Positions 9,501-16,023 of a stretch of DNA of 18,196 bases are shown in pieces. The DNA comes from Bacteroidetes bacterium UBA6183 (lineage in GTDB: Bacteria; Bacteroidota; Bacteroidia; UKL13-3), in assembly GCA_002422865.1 (NCBI GenBank), contig DITN01000063.1:1-18196 (forward strand), written 5' to 3'. A model generated the notes under the pieces. It was not told the origin of the DNA. It was given only the letters and a program-made list of their open reading frames with translations, and made no database searches. The number at the start of each line of letters is the position of its first letter. The stretch's first letter is position 1. The translations under genes and the position numbers were made by a program.

Positions 9501-11921
9501 TGCTACAACGATTCAATCAACCTTACAATTGCTAATGCCGATTCTAAATTTGAGTATACTATGTTTGATATGTTAACGCAGCGTTTTATTGGCCCTACTG
9601 TGGTTGGTACTGATGCTAACATGACACTTCAAGGATACTTGCCAACTTCTGACTCAGCATACTTACGTGTTTGGGCTCGTAACTTAACGTCTAATTGTAC
9701 TAATTTCTTAGATGATACAGCTATTGTTCATTTCAGAAACTTCAAAAATGGCCCTTTCGTTATTAAGGGTTCTATTTATGATGGACAATATAATACAGGA
9801 GATATGTTTACTCCTGACGCGATAAAAGTTGGTGGAACAGCTCGTTATCAAATAGTGCCTCCAACAGGTGCAACCAATGCCGGATACAATACCACATGGA
9901 CTGTTGCAGATGTTACCATGTATAAATATGTATACGATCAGATTAATAATTCAAATGTAATTGTAGATTCAGCTCGTAACTTTACATTGGTTCCGCCAAC
10001 TCCATCAACTGCTGGTTATGTATTAGTAACAGGTATGCCTGTTGATTCTAACAAGACATTCACGATGTTGGTTAAAATAAGATTATTGCCTCAAGGTTGT
10101 GACTCTACTGTAGTTAGATATGTTACAATAGGAAATCCACCTATTGCTAACTTCTTTGCTCCAAACGATACGCTTTGTCAAAATATTAATAACCAATTTA
10201 CCAACGTATCTACAACCGGGCAATTTACCTTGCCAATGCAATACAGTTGGGATTTTGGTGATGGAACAACATCTAATGCAGCAAGTCCAATTAAATCATA
10301 CGCAACTCCTGGAAATTATCGTGTTCGTATGATTGTTAAAAATAACACTACATTGTTAGACTCTATTGCTTATAACGTTACTGTTCTTCCTTCACCTGTT
10401 GCATCCTTCACTTCAACATTATCATGTGAGGGTAAGGTAACACGTTTCACAAGTACAGGTCCTCATACCTCAGGCAACTTCTACTCATTTAATATTGGTG
10501 GTCAGGTTGCCGATAGTAATGTTGTTGATGCTATCGTTCAGGGTTCGGATACTATTATCAATGTACGTTTACTTGTTCGTAACATAGAAGGATGTATTGA
10601 TACTGCTGTAAATCCTGTTCAAGTATTTGCTCAACCTACAGCAAGCTTCACTGCTCAAAACGTTTGTGCTGGAGCTCCAGTTCAATTTAACAATGCTTCA
10701 TCAATTGCTACAGGTAAAAACGGTCGTGTAAATACTTTCGGTAGCGAGTGGACATTCGGTAATGGTGATATTGGATACTCAAATTCACCACTATACTACT
10801 ATCCTGCAGGTGGATCATACAAAGCAATATTAAAAGTAATTTCTAACTACGGATGTATTGATACTGTTTCAACTACTGTTTCAGTATTTAATAAGCCAAC
10901 TGCGGCATTTACCTTAGATAATGCTTGTAAAGGAAGTAACCTCTTAATTAATAACAATACAACTTTTGCTGATGGCTTAGGTAGGATTAAATACACTTGG
11001 ACTTTTGGTGATAATTCAGCACCAAAAACTGCTGCTACTCCTATACACGCATTTGGTGCCATTGGTACTTATTATGTAAGATTAGTGGCTGCTGATTCGG
11101 TTAATGGTTGCGTTGATTCAATTCAAATCATTGCAAATGTTAAAGACAAAGCAATTGCCGACTTTACAACAAGCAATGGTTGCGTTGGTAAAGCAGTTAC
11201 TTTTACAAACCAATCAATCGTACCTCCTTCGGTAACTCCTGTATTTACTTATATTTTCGGTGATAATTCTACATCTAATAGCCCTAACACTACTCACTCG
11301 TACATTAGTGGTGGTGTTAAACAACCTAGCTTAATTGTTGATGTTGCCGGTTGTCGCGATACAGCTACTAAAACAATTACCATTAGTAGTGCTTTATCTG
11401 TAAATTTTGTTTCAAACAAATTAGACTCTAACAGAGTAAGATTTACCGCTAACAGAACAGGCTTATCTCGTTACTCATGGAACTTTAATGATGGAACGCC
11501 AGTTGTAAATACTTCATCTAATACGGTTACTCATATTTTTGACCGTAAAGGTGTATACAATGTTGAGTTAACTATCTTAGATTCTAATTCATGCGATGCT
11601 TCATACACCGAATCTATCACCATCAATGCTAATGTTGGCTTGAACGAAGAATTGGCTGCACAGCTTAAGTTTAACGTTTATCCAAATCCATTTGCTCAAT
11701 CAACTCAAGTAGAGTTCGACTTGGAAAAAGCAGAAGATGTGAAACTCGAAGTGTTTGATATGCTTGGTCGCAATGTATTTACACATAACGCTGGTGTATT
11801 AACAGCAGGCAAACAAAACATCCAATTAAACGAAACTCAGTTTAGTGCTAAGTCAGCAGTATACATGGTTCGCGTTCATGTTGGTAACAGTGTTATTACG
11901 CGTCAATTGATTAAACAATAA
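3537..11921 (+). CDS. Giant T9SS-secreted surface protein with three beta-helix modules and PKD repeats
   Basis: This 2794-residue protein is exported by Sec and then by T9SS. In order: (1) a signal peptide, residues 1-30, with cleavage after SVRA; (2) three homologous parallel beta-helix modules, about 38-575, 587-1122 and 1128-1695. Each opens with a (T/Y)Y-x-(V/I)NG motif, runs through many N-x-I / N-N-x-I rungs with GNTI, RNTI and NNII turns, and closes with DI-x-G/A-x-x-R then IGAxx; (3) an Ig-like segment, about 1697-1810; (4) a jelly-roll-like segment, about 1815-1978, from GFDLPNEYNWT to IDSIVIFDNF; (5) beta-rich linkers; (6) six PKD-like repeats, about 2200-2700, with SWDFGDGT, EWTFGNGD, TWTFGDNS, YIFGDNS and SWNFNDGT, the second being degenerate; (7) a type A sorting domain, about 2702-2794, with VYPNPFAQS, FDMLGRNVF and a YMVRVHVG strand. 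I see no catalytic signature. Adhesin, glycan-binding or polysaccharide-modifying roles are all possible. A strong terminator follows. Confidence 0.93.
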   Translation: MRTKFTYLSNKLFASAFLLAMLSGLTSVRAQAPFAAGQTYYVNGVGNDLVAPKDTFANLSGAYTAGNPYTNTTGVITALTANGIDPNTIGQMTILLVPGYTGSEPSNTGVNVGQIAYASALRTIVLKPVAGSNFTITTSVAQAANTGLFSFVGTQFFILDGEGTSGERNLTFNINATGANATQRVIELVSTAASPINMVTVKNVNINGIATGTTVSTYAGVYIGGANLNTNSVRRNSGINITNCNIQRVQYGVYARGFGAPARGNQDLGLVVRNNRIGGAGSFIGGAPNASGIMLSNQANAVIEGNTIMNNLTTQAGFKGIELSNIASTLSLDSNIIINANRIYNLGSASAGITGIRVALGNHQYALNIRITNNTIAKLTSPGSAAVNSLQYPIGILVEDSTIKAGIDIFNNSVALTGAVLNGSSSACLATGANTYGGLRVFNNIFSNVQQNIPTSIGAYNTYAIIVNRNVVAGNVVAPFDSINNNLYEVTTTGGWANIGYTALNNYTSVGEWAGFTGYDANSIVTRPFFENDTTLVTSNGAATRYAAAGRALLAQDILGNTRPNANSSIGAYQFTQNITNALAALVGGSTYSINGVDAWPTNANPTSGSFASLTSFINHLNSFGTTGTGTISIVFNNGFTSDATVPPAILPYPGMSGTRAIRLTAAVPVNITIPTGASICNNSALIKLYGASSFELDGTSARYITISLPTSANSAQAKLVAFIPTLNNPTSNNAIRNCILIGSSSTTLNNTLAAVYMGASNNPTGLASAIGGANINNFIGDNIIEAVRYGIYWRAKAGLVDQFLTITRNTIGGNQGVGGALPTRYIGGGLANTSGIYIKGVLQGTIDSNIVKNNIPTVSGFRGIDIDGTANELGTPQNINITRNTIYNLGATNGYAAGIRVGISDANRGIIISNNIIAKIYGTGTGSPANLSSASGIAIESPVVAAGIVNIGVSLIHNTVHLSQHPTQVNSGAYSTALYVDARAAGITSRSNIFSNTYGRTIAGTASNAAVIVVGGNQNPFIESNTNVYYTGANSNFSNNIIGIVNPNIQLPSMAELKDRYGFETSSKFGEVPFRNDSTSIMDTMFVGHIAKATVRNGSVVTDIAGKARGFEATIGALELPRSYSPLMGGATYQVNGTLAPPLDGTGTVGSFNTINNLFRYINTNGVDADQPPFYEILVNITSGYVGEGDTLINALHDYPMMSGNRQIIIRPSVGANPVISSTGATIRSQFSAAGSVLRFQGARYVTIDGSSDGTSRNLTIRLPQTPANVSYVNNALIRIVDVMGWAQPATNIEIKNCNIIGYSTPTSISTFAGIYQGGVAFNLPTTVPVNPIRERNNNNRYEGNFITGVKYGVHLRGNTSFAGTYDLGTVVKGNTIGGTSYNAGVPTDYFGGINNAAGVLAISQANLLIDSNVIRNNIPTFNLNSGIEISNAVLPFSNTDSAVTITRNTIRGIKSTNGAAAYGINVNLQWGEKKSLYIYNNMISDIAALGAVPTGTNFVNNPYAILLNGTQIPAQFRDIDVNIWNNSINLGQATTLGGSGISACIGVSATTLGEINVLNNILQNKLSRPTAGGNIYTIAVAGAVNPFKSTDYNNYFAAGTVGNNQIAGSNISGVAVNYSTLAAWANFTKQDTLSMSIPAPYTSDVNLLIPTNTASPLYRAGSRISRVNNDILAAPRPGLSSGIATIGAHEYVGSYSDIFGPKIYDMTKPADFCNFDGVPIEIKARIMDKSSVINDTMYYRINGGNEVAAVATTKVGLDRVYTIPAQPMNTMIAYRFSGVDGGNQSSVFMNTDPRSGYNYTTTVIAITPNRAIATGFDLPNEYNWTAESIDGSTNIWDLQSFGSVTNPVLAPLTGSRAAMLNSVNNTGSRISSTCLDFSDAKRPTLRLFVSQSADNFNVNDSILVRVSYGFGMYFDLVTSYPIYRKNASFAVPGYKVYDVCLGLQGNSGIRLGIEGYSKNGGNMIIDSIVIFDNFLTLPVTPKNFTNCYNDSINLTIANADSKFEYTMFDMLTQRFIGPTVVGTDANMTLQGYLPTSDSAYLRVWARNLTSNCTNFLDDTAIVHFRNFKNGPFVIKGSIYDGQYNTGDMFTPDAIKVGGTARYQIVPPTGATNAGYNTTWTVADVTMYKYVYDQINNSNVIVDSARNFTLVPPTPSTAGYVLVTGMPVDSNKTFTMLVKIRLLPQGCDSTVVRYVTIGNPPIANFFAPNDTLCQNINNQFTNVSTTGQFTLPMQYSWDFGDGTTSNAASPIKSYATPGNYRVRMIVKNNTTLLDSIAYNVTVLPSPVASFTSTLSCEGKVTRFTSTGPHTSGNFYSFNIGGQVADSNVVDAIVQGSDTIINVRLLVRNIEGCIDTAVNPVQVFAQPTASFTAQNVCAGAPVQFNNASSIATGKNGRVNTFGSEWTFGNGDIGYSNSPLYYYPAGGSYKAILKVISNYGCIDTVSTTVSVFNKPTAAFTLDNACKGSNLLINNNTTFADGLGRIKYTWTFGDNSAPKTAATPIHAFGAIGTYYVRLVAADSVNGCVDSIQIIANVKDKAIADFTTSNGCVGKAVTFTNQSIVPPSVTPVFTYIFGDNSTSNSPNTTHSYISGGVKQPSLIVDVAGCRDTATKTITISSALSVNFVSNKLDSNRVRFTANRTGLSRYSWNFNDGTPVVNTSSNTVTHIFDRKGVYNVELTILDSNSCDASYTESITINANVGLNEELAAQLKFNVYPNPFAQSTQVEFDLEKAEDVKLEVFDMLGRNVFTHNAGVLTAGKQNIQLNETQFSAKSAVYMVRVHVGNSVITRQLIKQ
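3651..8620 (+). repeat. Three tandem ~550-residue beta-helix modules within the giant protein
   Basis: The module start motif occurs with its key tyrosine near residues 40, 592 and 1134 (YYVNGVG, TYSINGV, TYQVNGT). The closing IGAYQF, IGALEL and IGAHEY motifs begin at residues 570, 1116 and 1688. Internal landmarks align in the same order in all three: a RYITIS/RNLTI strand, an AGVYIGG / AAVYMGA / AGIYQGG turn, a YGVYARG / YGIYWRA / YGVHLRG turn, an IGG loop, then ...GIMLSN / GIYIKG / GVLAIS. The copies are clearly homologous but diverged, so this is an old duplication and not a recent exact repeat. Confidence 0.85.
10130..11640 (+). repeat. Array of six PKD-like repeats with paired cysteines
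   Basis: Six repeats of about 80-87 residues begin at roughly residues 2200, 2283, 2365, 2452, 2537 and 2618, each with a P-x-A-x-F-type first strand. Repeats 1, 3, 4, 5 and 6 carry recognisable W/Y-x-F-G/N-D/N-G/N cores. Repeat 2 has SFNIGGQ instead and is degenerate. Most repeats carry one early cysteine (C-x-G) and one late cysteine (GC-x-D-T/S). In this phylum such repeats usually act as rigid spacers that hold the N-terminal domains away from the surface. Confidence 0.8.
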
Positions 11922-11941
11922 GCAATTAAATTTGCATACCT

Positions 11942-11972
11942 AAAAAGAGGCTCCATTGGGGCCTCTTTTTTT
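11942..11972 (+). terminator. Rho-independent terminator of the giant gene
   Basis: The left arm AAAAAGAGGCTCC (11942-11954) pairs with GGGGCCTCTTTTT (11958-11970) around the loop ATT, with one G-U pair. A T run continues to 11972. It starts 20 bases after the stop codon and separates the giant gene from the downstream thioesterase gene on the same strand. Confidence 0.9.
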
Positions 11973-11989
11973 ATACCCCAAATAACGAT

Positions 11990-11997
11990 TACCTTTG
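11990..11997 (+). promoter_or_regulatory. Candidate -7 element of the thioesterase promoter
   Basis: TACCTTTG is a perfect TAnnTTTG match and ends 6 bases before the ATG at 12004. The expected -33 position falls in the T-tract of the preceding terminator (TTTT at 11967-11970, 19-bp spacing), a weak TTTG-like match. A frame-compatible TTG at 11995 lies inside this box and is therefore unlikely to be the translation start. Confidence 0.45.
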
Positions 11998-12003
11998 TCA
12001 CAT

Positions 12004-12537
12004 ATGATAATCGAATCAAAAACTACCAGCCAGTCGGTGGCTATAATGAATGAAATTGTATTGCCGAATGATACAAATACGTTTAACAATTTAATGGGAG
12101 GAAGACTTTTGCATTGGATGGATATTGCTGCAGCAATAACAGCTCAAAAGCATAGTGGTAAACTAGCAGTTACTGCTTCTGTTGATAGTGTAAGTTTTAA
12201 AAAGAGTATTAAGTTGGGTGATGTTGTTACCCTAGAGGCTAGAATAGTTCGTTCATTTAACACGTCTATGGAAGTTCATATTACGGTGTGGGCAGAGAAT
12301 ATTCCAAGTGGTGAGAAATTTAAAAGTAATGAAGCTTATTATACCTTTGTGGCACTTGACAGAAACGGGACTCCAGTGAGTGTACCTGCTGTTGTAACTG
12401 AGAATGAAGAGGAACAAAAACGTTATGAAGGTGCACTTCGCAGAAGGCAATTACGTTTAATATTGGCAGGAAAAATGAAACCCGATGATGCTACAGAATT
12501 AAAAGCATTGTTTTTTCCAGAAGCAGAGCAAGCATAA
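12004..12537 (+). CDS. Acyl-CoA thioesterase, hotdog fold (YciA/ACOT type)
   Basis: This 177-residue cytosolic enzyme is predicted to hydrolyse acyl-CoA to free fatty acid and CoA. The acyl-CoA hotdog signature is clear: LPNDTNTFNNLMGGRLLHWMD, where N25/N28, the GG at 32-33 and D40 match the conserved active-site loop and central helix of the YciA / cytosolic acyl-CoA hydrolase family. It is followed by VTASVDSVSFKKSIKLGD, the strand that pairs hotdog subunits, and EAYYTFVALD. The chain-length preference cannot be read from the sequence. The ATG at 12004 is chosen over the TTG at 11995 because it lies after the promoter-like box and begins right at the conserved region. The C-terminal tail, rich in charged residues (EEEQKRYEGALRRRQLRL), is common in this family. 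A terminator follows directly. The gene appears monocistronic. Confidence 0.9.
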   Translation: MIIESKTTSQSVAIMNEIVLPNDTNTFNNLMGGRLLHWMDIAAAITAQKHSGKLAVTASVDSVSFKKSIKLGDVVTLEARIVRSFNTSMEVHITVWAENIPSGEKFKSNEAYYTFVALDRNGTPVSVPAVVTENEEEQKRYEGALRRRQLRLILAGKMKPDDATELKALFFPEAEQA

Positions 12538-12574
12538 AAAAAGCGAGTCTAAATTTTTAGACTCGCTTTTTTTT
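12536..12574. terminator. Bidirectional terminator between thioesterase and lipoprotein genes
   Basis: AAGCGAGTCTA (12541-12551) pairs with TAGACTCGCTT (12558-12568), flanked by an A run on the left and a T run to 12574. The stem therefore terminates transcription from both strands. The lipoprotein stop codon (12573-12575, minus strand) lies within the T run. Confidence 0.9.
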
Positions 12575-13166
12575 ATTGCAAATTAACCGGAAAGGTAATG
12601 TCGATATCACTCTCTGAAGATGGAGTTGTTGTTTTGGGTACACCATCGTAATGGCTGAGTTTTACATTTAAGCTTCCAATTATTGGTATTGCAAAAGGCA
12701 TAACGTGCGAAGGTGTAATTCTAATATCTAAACCAATTGGTAATTGTGGATTATTGCTATCCATATCTAAACGGGCGATGCTTAATTTATCACTTAAGTT
12801 TTGACTTAAGGTATAAAACATTTGGTGCTCATTGGCCTCTTCCATTACTTCGTTTGATATGGTATCGAATGGTGTTTTGGTTTTATCTAGCATCAATACT
12901 TGCACTCGGTAAGTAATTCCACTATCTAATTTTAATGTATCAATTGTAGGGGTATTTCCTCCATCTCCATCAATGTCTTCCCATTTTACAGAAAATTGGT
13001 TTGCTGATGGATTATTTGCATTATAACCATTGAAAATTACTGTTGTAATCAGTTCTTGAGCGTTTGTGTCAGCAGGTTTGGTCGGGTCCGGATCATCTTT
13101 GTCACAAGCAGAGAAAATAAGTGTTGATGCTGTTAATGCTAGTGTTAATTTTTTAAAAGTATTCAT
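12573..13166 (-). CDS. Lipoprotein paired with a TonB-dependent receptor, probably surface-exposed
   Basis: This 197-residue lipoprotein has a signal ending in the lipobox LIFSAC with the lipidated cysteine at residue 21. The residues right after it are DKDD, close to the K-(D/E)2 lipoprotein export signal described in Bacteroidota, which favours transfer to the outer face of the outer membrane. I recognise the pattern of a widespread Bacteroidota lipoprotein family, often annotated only as a 'type 1 periplasmic binding fold' protein: an AQELITTV opening, an acidic WEDIDGDGG (residues 62-70), EVMEEANEHQMFY (106-118), LPIGLDIRITP and the closing DIDITFPVNLQ. The EExxEHQ segment is rich in possible metal ligands, but no ligand is established. 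It starts 10 bases after the receptor stop codon, so the two are surely cotranscribed. A role in presenting substrate to the receptor is inferred from that pairing. Confidence 0.8.
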   Translation of the reverse strand: MNTFKKLTLALTASTLIFSACDKDDPDPTKPADTNAQELITTVIFNGYNANNPSANQFSVKWEDIDGDGGNTPTIDTLKLDSGITYRVQVLMLDKTKTPFDTISNEVMEEANEHQMFYTLSQNLSDKLSIARLDMDSNNPQLPIGLDIRITPSHVMPFAIPIIGSLNVKLSHYDGVPKTTTPSSESDIDITFPVNLQ

Positions 13167-13176
13167 GTTAAAGTTG

Positions 13177-15531
13177 TTATTTTTTTTTGTTATAAATATT
13201 AAATGGAATGGTGAGCCTGATTATAAAATTTCGTCCCGGCTCAAGAACGAAATACCTGTAACGGCTTAAATAATCGCGGTAACCAGAATTTAAAACGTTG
13301 TATGCACTAAAACTCCAACGTAAAGTTTGTTTACCGATGTGTTGCTCAAAGCCGAAATTTAGGTCAAATAATGCATAAGCTTCGGGTGGACTGATGTAGT
13401 CTAAGCCTTGAGGAAAGCGAGTTTGTTTGGCCACGTAAGTAAATTTGGGTTGAATAAATACATCATGCAACTTCCATAATTTAGGATTTTGATATTGTAA
13501 GTATATACCTAATCTGTTTGCCGGCATAAAAATTAACGGAGTATGATCATCAGTTTGTTGTGCATGAAGGTACGATGCATTGATACCGGTTGTTATTTTT
13601 TTGTTGATGTAATGATGTGCAACAAAATCCGCACCTTGTAATAAAGCATTATTTTGGGTAAACACAAATTGAGGAAATACCCCACGAACAGTAACAATTG
13701 GAGTAGGAACAGGTATTTTATAAATAAAATTATTCATGTAATTCCTAAATAAATTAAGCTCAACATTCCATTTGTTGTATATATAGGTTGCGCTTAATTC
13801 CGTATTGTAACTCCGCTCGGGTAAAAGGTCGGTATTTCCTGTTTCGTATGTTGCAGTACCTCCATGTAAGCCATTACTGTATAATTCATTTATACTCGGT
13901 GCTCGCCATGCTGATGCCAGTTGTACCTGCAATTTTAAATGTTGATTAAACCAATAAGAACCGGCTACGGAGAATGTAGCACTTCCATAGTTTTTATCCT
14001 CTTGTTTTATTTGTTTATTTACTAAAAAGTAACGCGTTTGTACCCTCCAATCATAACGTAAGCCACCCTCAAAGGCCCATCTTTTTTTCTGCCATTTTTC
14101 TATTGCATAAATCCCCGATGTAGTGGCGATAAAATTAGGAATGATAGGCTGTAGGCCTTCGCTCACATTTTCTTGTTTCATCCAACTTGCACCCCACGCA
14201 CCTTTAAAATTTTTCCATCGCGTATGTTCAAATTTTAATTCACCCAATTGTGTTCTTAGCTGCAAATAATATTGCGGTGTAGGGTTGTTTTGTTGTGATG
14301 TGGCCCAACGTGGTGGTCTGTCAAACTCTTTACGGTTATTATACTGCACACTCCATTGTGCTTGTATTTTAGATCCGTTTTTAAAAGCATAATAGGTTTT
14401 AAATGCGCTTACGCTATGATTTACCTCCTGACGTGGATTTTGAATACTGTAAGTAAAGGGAGCGGAGTAGGATGGTTTACCTGATTGAATGACTTGCAAC
14501 AAATCGGTAGTATTACCAATATGTGCTGCACGTAAAATACCTATTGTTGTGGTAAAGTAATTTTGGGTAAATTCTGTATGGAAGTTTTTGTATTGGTAAT
14601 GTAAGGCGTAATTGCCACTTGCCTCTTCAAACCCAGTATTGGAAAGCACATAACTTGGACTACGCGAATCTCCGGCTTTACGCACGCTTCCTTGTGCCCG
14701 CCAACTTAGTTTATGATTATTGCCATGCATACCTTCTAATAATATAGCACTTGCACCCATTTTGTTATTGGTTGCACCATTTAAAGTTAATTCACCATTT
14801 ATACCTCTGGTATCTTTAAACTCACGAGAACTTAACCTAACCACACCGCCAATAGCTTCGGCACCAAACTCAATAGATGAAGCGCCTTTTATCACTTCAA
14901 TTTTGTTTGATGAAAAGGGGTCTACTTCGGTTCCGTGATCTGCCCCCCATTGCTGTCCTTCTTGTCTTATTCCATTATTAACAGTAACCAAACGGTTACT
15001 GTGCAAGCCTCTAATAACAGGTTTTGCAATAGCTACACCCGTTCCCATGTTGCTAACTCCCGGAATCGATTTAAGCAAGTCGGCAAGTGAGTTTCCGCGG
15101 TTACGTTCTATCCATTGCGCATCTAATGTGGTGCGTGTTTGAATATTTAAATGGGTTAACTCATCACTGTGGCTTTTTATTTCTACTTCGTGTAAGTGGG
15201 TGCTTTCAGGACATAATTCTACCACGATACGTTTATCTGCATCAACCCAAATTTTTTGTTGTATTGGGTGATAACCTAAGAACGCGCACTGTAAGGTATA
15301 ATATCCCTTGGGTAATGAATCGAAAATGCCCATACCTGATGCATTAGCAATTGTATTTTTATGCAGTTCGGCTATGCTTATATTGGCAGCCTCTAAAGGT
15401 TGTTTAGTTACACTGTCAACTATTATTACGCTTAGCGTATAAAGTTTAGGTGCAACATTTGTTGCCAAAATATTTGTAGAAATAAGCAGCAAAAAGCATA
15501 CAAACAAAATACGCATTGTATTTTGAAACAT
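13177..15531 (-). CDS. TonB-dependent outer-membrane receptor, ZnuD-like, probable metal uptake
   Basis: This 784-residue receptor imports a ligand across the outer membrane using TonB energy. In order: a signal peptide (the alternative ATG at residue 6, MRILFVCFLLLIS, also gives a good one), a carboxypeptidase-regulatory-like beta domain at about 30-110, a possible TonB box LHEVEI near 112-118, a plug at about 125-240 and a 22-strand-type barrel to the C-terminal aromatic residues (LTIPFNIYNKKK). Plug hallmarks are IPGVSNMG, KPVIRGLHSNRLVTVNNGIR, ADHGTEVDPFSSNKIEVIKG and GAEAIGGVVRL. In the barrel, WRAPSINELYSNGLHGGTAT followed by YETGNTDLLPERS (about 541-575) resembles the corresponding segment of zinc receptors of the ZnuD type. 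With a His/Cys-rich gene upstream, zinc or copper is the best guess. A siderophore or other chelate cannot be excluded. Confidence 0.88.
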   Translation of the reverse strand: MFQNTMRILFVCFLLLISTNILATNVAPKLYTLSVIIVDSVTKQPLEAANISIAELHKNTIANASGMGIFDSLPKGYYTLQCAFLGYHPIQQKIWVDADKRIVVELCPESTHLHEVEIKSHSDELTHLNIQTRTTLDAQWIERNRGNSLADLLKSIPGVSNMGTGVAIAKPVIRGLHSNRLVTVNNGIRQEGQQWGADHGTEVDPFSSNKIEVIKGASSIEFGAEAIGGVVRLSSREFKDTRGINGELTLNGATNNKMGASAILLEGMHGNNHKLSWRAQGSVRKAGDSRSPSYVLSNTGFEEASGNYALHYQYKNFHTEFTQNYFTTTIGILRAAHIGNTTDLLQVIQSGKPSYSAPFTYSIQNPRQEVNHSVSAFKTYYAFKNGSKIQAQWSVQYNNRKEFDRPPRWATSQQNNPTPQYYLQLRTQLGELKFEHTRWKNFKGAWGASWMKQENVSEGLQPIIPNFIATTSGIYAIEKWQKKRWAFEGGLRYDWRVQTRYFLVNKQIKQEDKNYGSATFSVAGSYWFNQHLKLQVQLASAWRAPSINELYSNGLHGGTATYETGNTDLLPERSYNTELSATYIYNKWNVELNLFRNYMNNFIYKIPVPTPIVTVRGVFPQFVFTQNNALLQGADFVAHHYINKKITTGINASYLHAQQTDDHTPLIFMPANRLGIYLQYQNPKLWKLHDVFIQPKFTYVAKQTRFPQGLDYISPPEAYALFDLNFGFEQHIGKQTLRWSFSAYNVLNSGYRDYLSRYRYFVLEPGRNFIIRLTIPFNIYNKKK

Positions 15532-15594
15532 ATGTTGGTTGATAAATAAATTGAAATAGGTTAAGTAGTTATAACCGTAATCTATAAAACTCCG

Positions 15595-16023
15595 TTAACT
15601 TAAATGCACTAGGGCAGTTGGTGGACCTTTATTGCTGAGCAGTATAATTGCTTTACGCAATGATGCAGGTGTGAATATTTTGTATTGGGTATATAATACA
15701 GGAGCATCTAGATTAACATGAGAGGAACTTGTTTGGTAGTGTTTCACAAAATGAAACTCGCAGCTAAAACAATTAGCTGTTGTTTTGGCGATATGTTGTG
15801 GATGCTCGCAATGCTGTGTTTGGGCTGAAACGTCACAAAAATAATCATCTAATTCGCAATGGTGCTGCTGCGTAAGTTCGTGATTATGCATAGCTGCACC
15901 ATGTTCATCTTCTGCATGGTGATGCAAAAAATTAACAGGTATGAAGGTGATACAAAACAACACCAATAATACAAATGCGATATGGGATGAAAACGTTTTC
16001 AAAAACAGTTTACGAATATACAA
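15595..16023 (-). CDS. Small His/Cys-rich envelope protein, putative metal-binding
   Basis: This protein has up to 142 residues and no close match that I recognise. It has one N-terminal hydrophobic segment (about 15-31, IAFVLLVLFCITFIPV) followed by a metal-ligand-rich stretch. Between residues 34 and 95 there are 13 histidines and 5 cysteines, including HHH (34-36), HNH (46-48), HHC (54-56), CEHPQH and a C-x-x-C (85-88). The C-terminal end, NKGPPTALVHLS, recalls the xGPP or APP tail of DUF2946-like copper-associated small proteins, a weak resemblance. There is no ATG before residue 45. The frame opens with TTG at 16023, but this overlaps a promoter-like box, so TTG at 16002 (giving a short signal peptide beginning KTFSSHIAF) may be the real start. 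It heads the receptor operon, with a 63-bp gap. A periplasmic metal buffer or chaperone is inferred. Confidence 0.72.
   Translation of the reverse strand: MYIRKLFLKTFSSHIAFVLLVLFCITFIPVNFLHHHAEDEHGAAMHNHELTQQHHCELDDYFCDVSAQTQHCEHPQHIAKTTANCFSCEFHFVKHYQTSSSHVNLDAPVLYTQYKIFTPASLRKAIILLSNKGPPTALVHLS

Noticed and set aside
13177..13191. Run of nine A on the coding strand at the end of the receptor gene, possible slippage site
   Set aside because: It only encodes three terminal lysines before the stop codon, and no alternative frame extends into a meaningful product.
15559..15576. Small inverted repeat GGTTA...TAACC upstream of the TonB receptor gene
   Set aside because: Only 5-bp arms with an 8-base loop in AT-rich sequence, with no promoter box beside it; not distinguishable from chance.
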